A DNA stretch of 64,000 nucleotides from Lactobacillus sp. (lineage in GTDB: Bacteria > Bacillota > Bacilli > Lactobacillales > Lactobacillaceae), in contig JAKVKU010000008.1 in NCBI GenBank assembly GCA_022484695.1, positions 114,057 to 178,056 of the forward strand, in the 5' to 3' direction. Below, piece after piece: positions 41,739 to 49,036 of this stretch; positions within the stretch are counted from its first letter, which is position 1, and each line of letters opens with the position of its first letter. Made by a program: the position numbers and the translations under genes. Below the pieces are notes generated by a model. It was not told where the DNA came from and did no database searches. It worked only from the letters and a program-made list of their open reading frames with translations.

Positions 41739-43409
41739 ATGAAGATGAAGAAGTCAAAGCGCGTCCTGGTTTCGCTATTTAGTGCGGCTTTATTAGCTGG
41801 CGCTGGTAGCTTTGTCACCAACGAAGTACAACAACAACATGACCCCCAAGCCGGTAAGGTACAGGCGGCCAGCTATATCAATGATTACATCAATAGTCAA
41901 CAATTTGGGAATCCGCAAATCACCACTTATAACTCCAGCTTTACCAATTATTTTGGTTATGAAAATGGCGTGGGTCGCCCTGAGGGGATCGTGGTCCATG
42001 AAACGGCTAACCCAAACTCCACCATTGATGGGGAAGTTAGCTACATGATGAACAACTGGAATTCCATTGGGGCTTATGTCCATGCCTTTGTGGACCACAG
42101 TCGCATCATCAATATTCACCCCACGGATTATGCCGTTTGGGGTGCAGGTCCCCAAGCCAACAAGCGCTTTATTCAAATTGAATTAGTTCGGGAACATAGT
42201 ACGGACAATTTCGCCCGGTCCATTAATAACGATGCCTACTATGTGGCTTATTTGTTGAAACAATATGGCTTGTACCCATCTTTAGCTGATAACACCGGTA
42301 GCGGGACGGTTTGGTCCCATAACGCCGTGTCTTATTGGCTGGGGGGCACCAACCATACGGATCCCGTGGGCTACTTCAGCCAATGGGGTTATGATATGAA
42401 CCAGTTCTACGCCATGGTTGAACAAAAATATGGCGAACTCACCGGCAATGGCGGTGGTGGCGGTACCGTGGCCCCAAGCTACGATTCCCCAACCTCTATT
42501 TCAGACGTTTCCAAACGGGCTGTGGTCCATGGTAACGCCAATAACGGTGTGTATTATTTGATCAACAATCAATTCCAGTCATTTGGCTCCAGCATGGATT
42601 ATGATGGCCAACCTTATGATGTCTATCAAATCGCCAAGACTAAAAATGGCGTGGAAATGGCCTTGATTGGTAGTGGTGGCAACCCAGCCCTTTGGATCAA
42701 TGCCAAGAATTTGGAATATACTTCCGCGGATAAAGTGAAGGACCAGTCTAGTTTCGTGGGCACGGCTAAAATGAATCCTAACGTGCAAACTTATTACTAT
42801 ATAAATGGTGGCTTCACCGGCGCGGATCGTTTTGGCAATCAAAACGTGAAGATTCAACAACGCATCACCACCACGGATGGCAAGATTTACTATCTAGTTC
42901 AAACCAACCGGGATTTGCGTTGGGTCCGCAACTATGACTTAAGCGGCATCACCCAGGATAAAATCACCAACCATGACACTTATAATGGCACGGCTTGGAT
43001 GAGTAACGGTCAGACTTATTACTTTAATGGCAGTGGCTTTGACGCGGCTGAAGACTTTGGCGGCGAAAATGTGACCATCCAACAACGCATCCAAACCCAA
43101 AGTGGGGCCATGTATTATTTGGTCAGCACTAGCCGTGGGGATCGTTGGGTCCAATCCAACACCTTATCCAACATCGTCTCTGATGCCATTCAATCCATTG
43201 ATAATTTTGGGGGCACGGGTTCCATTGGCAGTGATACCCAAACTTATTACAATATCAATGGCATCATGACCAAAGCCGACATCCAAGGTAAAGCTAGTGA
43301 TCCAATTACCAAAGTGGCTAAAACCAGCAACGGCAAGACCTTCTACCTCTTTACCCGGGCAGATGGGGATTGGCGCTGGATCAATGCCGACGATGTGACC
43401 ATAAACTAA
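41739..43409 (+). CDS. Secreted N-acetylmuramoyl-L-alanine amidase with GW-type repeats
   Basis: A 556-residue autolysin. The signal peptide ends near VQA-AS (about residue 43). Residues ~75-225 are an amidase-2 domain with zinc ligands in GIVVHETANP (His87) and NHTDP (His206, Asp208). A Gly-rich linker (GNGGGGG) follows. Four ~80-residue GW/SH3_8-like units complete it, each with a (V)YY(L/Y)xNxxF...V.QR...WV/WI pattern. This arrangement binds lipoteichoic acid or wall polymers in related autolysins. Start ATG has TTAGGAG upstream. Confidence 0.92.
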   Translation: MKMKKSKRVLVSLFSAALLAGAGSFVTNEVQQQHDPQAGKVQAASYINDYINSQQFGNPQITTYNSSFTNYFGYENGVGRPEGIVVHETANPNSTIDGEVSYMMNNWNSIGAYVHAFVDHSRIINIHPTDYAVWGAGPQANKRFIQIELVREHSTDNFARSINNDAYYVAYLLKQYGLYPSLADNTGSGTVWSHNAVSYWLGGTNHTDPVGYFSQWGYDMNQFYAMVEQKYGELTGNGGGGGTVAPSYDSPTSISDVSKRAVVHGNANNGVYYLINNQFQSFGSSMDYDGQPYDVYQIAKTKNGVEMALIGSGGNPALWINAKNLEYTSADKVKDQSSFVGTAKMNPNVQTYYYINGGFTGADRFGNQNVKIQQRITTTDGKIYYLVQTNRDLRWVRNYDLSGITQDKITNHDTYNGTAWMSNGQTYYFNGSGFDAAEDFGGENVTIQQRIQTQSGAMYYLVSTSRGDRWVQSNTLSNIVSDAIQSIDNFGGTGSIGSDTQTYYNINGIMTKADIQGKASDPITKVAKTSNGKTFYLFTRADGDWRWINADDVTIN

Positions 43410-43426
43410 CACAGTTTAACTTCAAA

Positions 43427-43471
43427 AATGAGACAGATGCACTTTCCCAAAAGGAGGTGGGTCTGTTTTTT
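43427..43471 (+). terminator. Terminator after the amidase gene
   Basis: AGACAGATGCACTTTC pairs with GGAGGTGGGTCTGT (imperfect), then T7. Confidence 0.78.
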
Positions 43472-43654
43472 TATGCCTGCAAACCGACAAGCAAAAGCGG
43501 ATTATGAATGTTTTTTAATTTAAAATAAATAAATCTCATATTCTTAAAATGTTCATATTGTAGAATGGTTATCGGTGAACTTTCAAATGATATTTCCTAT
43601 CATTCTTGTTTTAATAACCCCCAACGGAATGCCGCCAGAGTTGTTATTTAAGCA

Positions 43655-43668
43655 AGTAAGCGTTTACA
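43655..43668. promoter_or_regulatory. CcpA cre site upstream of the methionine gamma-lyase gene
   Basis: AGTAAGCGTTTACA fits the cre consensus TGWAANCGNTNWCA at every position but the first. It lies 66 nt before the start, which suggests catabolite repression of the operon. Confidence 0.7.
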
Positions 43669-43733
43669 TAAATCCCGAGATATGATAAGTTGGCGGTGTT
43701 ACGAAATAAATAGTTTGTGAAAGGATGGTTCCA

Positions 43734-44936
43734 GTGACTAAAGAATACGGCTTCTCAACGCAACAGATTCATGCAGGACATCTTAAGAATAGTGCAGGGG
43801 CTTTGACCAGTCCAATTTATCAGTCCTCCACGTTTGTGTTTGATAATGCCCAACAAGGGGCGAATCGTTTTGCGGGCGAAGAAGACGGCTTCATTTACAC
43901 CCGCCTGGGTAATCCCACGGAACAAGAGATCGAATTGAAATTAGCTGCCTTAGAAGGCGCAGAAGCAGCCTTATTTACCGCTTCGGGGATGGGCGCTATC
44001 AGTGCCACCATGCACACATTTCTACAAACCGGCGACCACGTGATTTCTTCAGAAGTGGTTTATGGCTGTACCCACGCCTTGTTTGATGAGGGGCTGCGAA
44101 AATATGGCATTGATTTTTCCTTTGTGGATACCACGAAGACAGAGGCCATCGTCAAAAATATCAAACCTAATACCAAGATGATTTACATAGAGACGCCCGC
44201 TAACCCCACCTTAGACATTTCCGACATCAAAGCCATTGCGGCCATTGCCCACGAACATGATTTATTATTCGTGGTGGATAATACCTTCTGTACCCCATAC
44301 CTACAACGGCCCATTGAATTAGGGGCTGATTTAGCGGTTTATTCCGCCACTAAATATATCAATGGCCACGGGGACGTGGTGGCCGGCGCCGTGACTGGGA
44401 AACAAGAGATGATCGACCAAATTCGCATGGTGGGCTTAAAGGATATGACCGGTTCGGTGATTTCGCCCTTTGACGCCTTCTTAGTGAATCGGGGCATGAA
44501 GACCTTGAGTTTACGCATGGACCGCCATGTGCAAAATGCCCAGAAGATTGTTGAGTTCCTGGAAAGTGAAGCGAAAGTGCAACAGATTTTTTATCCCGGG
44601 AACCCTAACTTTGCCGGCTATGCCGTGGCCCAACAACAGATGCGCCAACCGGGGGCCATGATTGCCTTTGACTTGAAGGGCGGCCGGGCTGCTGGGGAGA
44701 AATTCATTAATTCTGTTGAATTGATGCGCTTGGCAGTGAGCTTGGGGGATGCGGAGACCTTGATCGAACATCCCGCCAGCATGACCCATTCCACTTATTC
44801 CGAAGCAGACTTGAAGCAAGCCGGGATTTCCCAAGGCTTGATCCGGGTATCGGCGGGCTTAGAAGACGCCGAAGACTTGATCAACGACATGGCCCAGGCC
44901 TTCGCGAAATTGACCACGGTTATCCCGGTATCCTAG
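43734..44936 (+). CDS. mgl: Methionine gamma-lyase
   Basis: A 400-residue PLP enzyme of the Cys/Met metabolism family. It should split methionine into methanethiol, ammonia and 2-oxobutyrate. The PLP lysine lies in SATKYINGHGD (K207), with Asp in FVVDNTF (D182). The YGCTH segment has the Cys (C112) characteristic of methionine gamma-lyases rather than cystathionine lyases, and MTHSTYS and VGLKDMTG also match that branch. Start is probably GTG 43734 (AAAGGA 8 nt upstream); ATG 43725 sits too close to that site. It is the first gene of a three-gene set with a transporter and a 2-hydroxyacid dehydrogenase. Confidence 0.88.
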   Translation: MTKEYGFSTQQIHAGHLKNSAGALTSPIYQSSTFVFDNAQQGANRFAGEEDGFIYTRLGNPTEQEIELKLAALEGAEAALFTASGMGAISATMHTFLQTGDHVISSEVVYGCTHALFDEGLRKYGIDFSFVDTTKTEAIVKNIKPNTKMIYIETPANPTLDISDIKAIAAIAHEHDLLFVVDNTFCTPYLQRPIELGADLAVYSATKYINGHGDVVAGAVTGKQEMIDQIRMVGLKDMTGSVISPFDAFLVNRGMKTLSLRMDRHVQNAQKIVEFLESEAKVQQIFYPGNPNFAGYAVAQQQMRQPGAMIAFDLKGGRAAGEKFINSVELMRLAVSLGDAETLIEHPASMTHSTYSEADLKQAGISQGLIRVSAGLEDAEDLINDMAQAFAKLTTVIPVS

Positions 44937-44953
44937 GCGGGACGTGAAGAATA

Positions 44954-46330
44954 ATGAAAGATGACGTTACAACTGACAAGGGGAATTTCATTGGCCTGGT
45001 GCCGCTGATTTTCTTCTTAGCGCTGTATATTGGCTCGGGGATTATCACCAAGAACTTCGATTCCATGCCGCTGCTGGTGGCTATGATCATGGCCTGCATG
45101 CTGGCCTTTACCTTAAAGGGAGACAACAAGCAGGACAAGTTCGAAGATAAGCTGAAGGTGTTTTGTAAGGGGGCCGGGCAGGAGACCATGATTTTGATGA
45201 TCGTGATCTTCATGTTGGCCGGGGCCTTTTATTACGTCACCAAATCCATGCAAGCCGTGGATACCATGACCAACATTGGCCTGACCTTTTTACCTAAGCG
45301 CTTCTTGATTCCCGGGATTTTCATCCTGGGCTGTATCATCAGTTTTGCCATGGGCACTTCCATGGGTACCGTGGCCGCCTTAATGCCCGTGGCCGCTAAC
45401 ATTGGGCAAATGGCCGATATCAGCATGCCCCTACTGGCCGGCGTGGTGGTGGGGGGCGCCTTGTTCGGGGATGACTTGTCCCTGATTTCCGCGTCCGCCA
45501 TCATTTCCGCCAAGACCCAGGACGTGAGTATTTTTGCCAAGTTCAAGACCAACGCCATCATCGTGGCCCCGGCCTTTCTCATCACCGTGCTGCTGTTGAT
45601 GATTCCCCACGTGGGGGTCATTTCCCTGACCAGCTTGGGGCACATTCAGTGGGTCAAAGCTCTGCCCTATGTGGTGGTGATCGTGGCCTCGTTTTTAAAT
45701 ATCAATGTGCTGATGGTCCTGATTTTAGGCATTGTGTCCGCCGTGGTGATTGGCTTGATTGGCGGTGACTTTACGGTGATTCAAGCTATGGGTGCCATTC
45801 ATAAAGGTATGCTCTCCATGGCCGATGTGAGTTTTATCTCCATCATCGTGGGCGGCTTGGCCAGCCTCATGACCCATATGGGTGGGGTGGCCTGGTTACT
45901 GCACAAAATCACCAAACGGGTCCGGGGACCAATAGGCGGTAAGATTTCCATTGCCTCATTGATTTTACTGCTGGATGTGATCACCACCAACAACACGGTA
46001 TCCATCATGATCGCCGGCCCCATCGCCAAGAAGTTAAGCAAAGCTTACAAGATTTCCCCATCTTATACCGCCAGTATTTTAGACATTTATGCCTGTATTG
46101 GCCAGGGGATGATTCCTTACGGAGCTCAGTTGCTCATGGCTGCCTCCATTGTGGGGGTATCAGCTGCGGCCATTGTGCCTTACAGCTGGTATTGCATGGT
46201 ATTATTCGTGGTTTCCACCATTTTCTTATTCACGAAATTCGCACCCCATGATAAACTGGATGAGGCCAGTGTTGCGGCTGCCGAAAAAGCGGCGGAACCC
46301 AAGCCGGCCAAAGCCTTAGATACACTTTAA
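44954..46330 (+). CDS. NhaC-family transporter, likely methionine (MetT-type)
   Basis: A 458-residue membrane protein with about 11 hydrophobic segments and the NhaC-family core, including SFAMGTSMGTVAALMPVA and a GDDLSLISASAIISAKT stretch. The family contains Na+/H+ antiporters and, in Gram-positives, methionine-linked MetT transporters. Its place 17 nt after methionine gamma-lyase points to methionine uptake, by inference. The C-terminal tail is Ala/Lys/Glu-rich. The ribosome site is weak (GTGAAG), so translation is probably coupled to the previous gene. Confidence 0.82.
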   Translation: MKDDVTTDKGNFIGLVPLIFFLALYIGSGIITKNFDSMPLLVAMIMACMLAFTLKGDNKQDKFEDKLKVFCKGAGQETMILMIVIFMLAGAFYYVTKSMQAVDTMTNIGLTFLPKRFLIPGIFILGCIISFAMGTSMGTVAALMPVAANIGQMADISMPLLAGVVVGGALFGDDLSLISASAIISAKTQDVSIFAKFKTNAIIVAPAFLITVLLLMIPHVGVISLTSLGHIQWVKALPYVVVIVASFLNINVLMVLILGIVSAVVIGLIGGDFTVIQAMGAIHKGMLSMADVSFISIIVGGLASLMTHMGGVAWLLHKITKRVRGPIGGKISIASLILLLDVITTNNTVSIMIAGPIAKKLSKAYKISPSYTASILDIYACIGQGMIPYGAQLLMAASIVGVSAAAIVPYSWYCMVLFVVSTIFLFTKFAPHDKLDEASVAAAEKAAEPKPAKALDTL

Positions 46331-46367
46331 AGTTTTTGAAAATTGATAAAAAAGGACAGAATTAATT

Positions 46368-47288
46368 ATGACAAAAGTTGCAATTATCGGTATCGGCCAC
46401 GTGGGCAGTACCGTGGCTTATACCTTAGTAGCCCGCCAGTTATGTGATGAATTGGTCTTGTTGGACCAGGATAAAGACTTAGCGGAAGCTGAAAAACAAG
46501 ATTTACTCACCGGCCAAGTGGGTCGCACTGGGGCAGTGGCTATCACCGCCTCTAAACCGGAAGAATTAGGCAGCTGTGACCTGATTATTTTCTCAGCTGG
46601 GGATATTACCATTTTGCAAAACAGTACGGACCGTTTTGCGGAATTGACTTATACCCGCACCACTGTGGAACAATGGGCGCCGATTATTAAGGCGGCTAAT
46701 TTTAAGGGTGTGATTTTAAACATCACCAATCCTTGCGATGTGATCACCCAATATATGCAACAACTCACCGGCTTTTCGAAAAATCGGGTCCTGGGCACCG
46801 GGACGACTTTAGACACGGCGCGGATGCAGTTAGTCGTGGGCAATCACTTTGGGGTTAGCCCCAATGCCATCACCGGTTATGTGTTAGGGGAACACGGCAA
46901 TTCCCAATTCGTCGCCTGGTCTGGCGTGCGGGTGGGCAGTGAAGACATCACCAAGCTCAGCGATGCCAATACCTTAGCCGGGTTTGAAGATGCGGCTAAA
47001 GCCGATGCTTGGCACACCATTAAAGCCAAGGGCTACACCTCTTATGGGGTGGCTGATCAAGCGGCCATTGTGGCGGAAGCCATTTTGAAAAATAGCAAGC
47101 TGATCTTGCCAGTGACCCACTATAATGAAGCCGTGGCTTGTTATCTGGGGCATCCAGCCATCATCGGTAAAGCTGGCATCATTGCCAGCACCGAATTGAC
47201 CTTGACCCCGGCAGAACAACAACGCTGGGTGCAATCGGCCAATAAAATTAAAGACATGTTTGGCACGCTTTTTGTGGCGGCCAGCTAA
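46368..47288 (+). CDS. L-2-hydroxyisocaproate dehydrogenase (LDH-like)
   Basis: A 306-residue NAD-dependent 2-hydroxyacid dehydrogenase of the lactate/malate dehydrogenase fold. Rossmann loop GIGHVGS at residues 7-13, substrate Arg in DTARMQ, catalytic His in GEHGNSQFVAWS, then KGYTSYGVA. These details match L-HicDH of Weissella-type bacteria rather than lactate dehydrogenase. It reduces branched or longer 2-oxoacids. Behind methionine gamma-lyase, the expected in vivo substrate is 2-oxobutyrate, giving 2-hydroxybutyrate and regenerating NAD+ (inference). AAAGGA precedes the start. Confidence 0.88.
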   Translation: MTKVAIIGIGHVGSTVAYTLVARQLCDELVLLDQDKDLAEAEKQDLLTGQVGRTGAVAITASKPEELGSCDLIIFSAGDITILQNSTDRFAELTYTRTTVEQWAPIIKAANFKGVILNITNPCDVITQYMQQLTGFSKNRVLGTGTTLDTARMQLVVGNHFGVSPNAITGYVLGEHGNSQFVAWSGVRVGSEDITKLSDANTLAGFEDAAKADAWHTIKAKGYTSYGVADQAAIVAEAILKNSKLILPVTHYNEAVACYLGHPAIIGKAGIIASTELTLTPAEQQRWVQSANKIKDMFGTLFVAAS

Positions 47289-47296
47289 CCGGAACG

Positions 47297-47333
47297 TGGA
47301 GGACAAAATCTTAGAGTTTTGTCTTCTTTTTTT
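47297..47333 (+). terminator. Terminator of the methionine operon
   Basis: GAGGACAAAATC pairs with GTTTTGTCTTC around a short loop, then T7. Confidence 0.88.
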
Positions 47334-47508
47334 AAAAAGTGGTCGTTGCGCTGATCGATTTCAAGTTTCAAACCAGCCCAACGGCCCATTTATTATTGCA
47401 GAACAAAAAAATATTTTTTTGGTATAAATAACTTGCAGTTGGCGGGAAAATCAGGCAAACTAAGAAGTGTTCTCATTAAAACTTAATCTTTGGAGAAGAG
47501 GTTCTAAA

Positions 47509-48813
47509 ATGTTTAAACGCTATAAAGAAGTGTCGTTGATTTTAAAAATTGTGATCGGGATCATTGTGGGGGCAATATTAGGGATTGCCGTTCCGTCCTG
47601 GTCGTTTATTGACATTCTGGGTAAATTGTTCGTTGGGGCTTTGAAGGCGATTGCGCCATTATTAGTCTTTTTCTTAATTATGTCCGCTATTTCGAAATAT
47701 CGCCCCGGGGCCAAGAACCACTTTGGCACCGTTATTATCCTTTATCTCAGTGCCACCTTGTTCTCATCCATGGCCGCCGTTGCGGCTTCGTATATGTTCC
47801 CCATCAAATTGGTCTTGCCCGGCGCCATGAAAATCGCCGAAAGTGCCCCCAAAGACTTGGGCACCGTGGTCACTGGCCTATTGACCAATGCCGTTTCCAA
47901 TCCCATATCGGCCTTAGTCGAGGGGAATTACTTAGCGATTCTGTTCTGGTCGCTGTTGATTGGCTCCGGTTTGCGCATGACCAGCAAAGCCACCAAGCAT
48001 GTAGTTTCCGAATTGTCGGATGCCATCAGTTCCGTGGCCCAAAACGTCATCCAATTTGCCCCTTTTGGGATCGTGGGGTTGTTGCATGAATCCTTGAGTA
48101 AAACTGGGATCAAAGGGGTTATGGCTTACGGCCAAGTGCTGCTTTTATTAGTGGGCACCATGGCTTTCGTTTACCTGGTGGTCTACCCGTTGATGGTGTG
48201 GGCGATGACCCGACAGAATCCTTATCCATTGACTTTTTGGACTTTGAAAACCAGTGGGATTCCCGCCTTCTTTACCAGAAGTGGCGCCGTGAATATTCCC
48301 ATCAACTTGAAGGCTGCTAAAGACTTGGGCTTGAATGAAGAAAGCTATGCCATTTCTATTCCTTTGGGGGGCTCAGCTAACTCTGGGGGCGCGGCCATTA
48401 CCGTGTCCATCATGACCTTAGCGGCGGCCAACACCATGGGCGTGCAAGTCAGCATTTTCTTAGCATTACTACTATGTTTCATGTCAGCCATCGCCTCCAC
48501 TGGGGTGTCTGGGATCGCTGGGGGCTCCTTGTTATTGATTCCCATGGCCGCATCCCTGTTTGGCATTTCCAACGACATCGCCATGCAGGTTGTAGGTATC
48601 GGCTTTATCATCGGGGTAGTGCAAGACTCCGTGGAAACGGCCGTGAACTCCGCTTCTGATTTGCTATTCACCGCTACAGCCGAATATGCCGATAGTCGCA
48701 AGGAAGGCCATCCCGTGGACATTCGGGCGGCCATCAAAGCGGCCGGCAATGGCAAACGTAAAGCCGGCGTGCCGGATGAAGTCAGCCAACCGGTGGAAAG
48801 TGAACGCATTTAA
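47509..48813 (+). CDS. sstT: Serine/threonine:Na+ symporter SstT
   Basis: A 434-residue transporter of the dicarboxylate/amino acid:cation symporter family, SstT branch. About eight membrane helices plus two hairpins; landmarks are LLVFFLIMSAIS, the first hairpin with IPAFFTRSGAVNIPIN, IPLGGSANSGGAAIT (substrate region), and SGIAGGSLLLIPMA in the second hairpin. Takes up serine and threonine with sodium. ATG 47509 is used (GAGAAGAGG upstream) rather than a start 14 codons earlier. Flanked by terminators, so a single-gene unit. Confidence 0.92.
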   Translation: MFKRYKEVSLILKIVIGIIVGAILGIAVPSWSFIDILGKLFVGALKAIAPLLVFFLIMSAISKYRPGAKNHFGTVIILYLSATLFSSMAAVAASYMFPIKLVLPGAMKIAESAPKDLGTVVTGLLTNAVSNPISALVEGNYLAILFWSLLIGSGLRMTSKATKHVVSELSDAISSVAQNVIQFAPFGIVGLLHESLSKTGIKGVMAYGQVLLLLVGTMAFVYLVVYPLMVWAMTRQNPYPLTFWTLKTSGIPAFFTRSGAVNIPINLKAAKDLGLNEESYAISIPLGGSANSGGAAITVSIMTLAAANTMGVQVSIFLALLLCFMSAIASTGVSGIAGGSLLLIPMAASLFGISNDIAMQVVGIGFIIGVVQDSVETAVNSASDLLFTATAEYADSRKEGHPVDIRAAIKAAGNGKRKAGVPDEVSQPVESERI

Positions 48814-48845
48814 CGCGTATTTGTGAAAATTTACAATGTATTTTG

Positions 48846-48876
48846 GAAGGCAAAATCTGCGGATTTTGTCTTTTTT
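48846..48876 (+). terminator. Terminator after sstT
   Basis: AAGGCAAAATC pairs with GGATTTTGTCTT, 3-nt loop, then T6. Confidence 0.88.
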
Positions 48877-49036
48877 GCTGCTTCAAAAATTTCATTGCTA
48901 ATTTAAAAAGGCATCATATCAAGGCTTTCAGGCTGTTTTCATTTTCCCAAGGGTAGCCATTTTAAAACCTTGTGCTAGAATGGGGTCGAATAGATGTTAC
49001 CAAATTTTTACAATGTAGGTTTATTAAGGAAGTGTT

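Larger units (their letters stand above)
43410..43733. other. 324-nt intergenic region before the methionine operon
   Basis: It holds the autolysin terminator (43427-43471), AT-rich sequence and a cre site (43655-43668). No SAM riboswitch or T-box is seen. Confidence 0.6.

Noticed and set aside
43471..43733. SAM riboswitch or T-box before the methionine operon
   Set aside because: I found none of the conserved blocks of either; only a cre site is supported.
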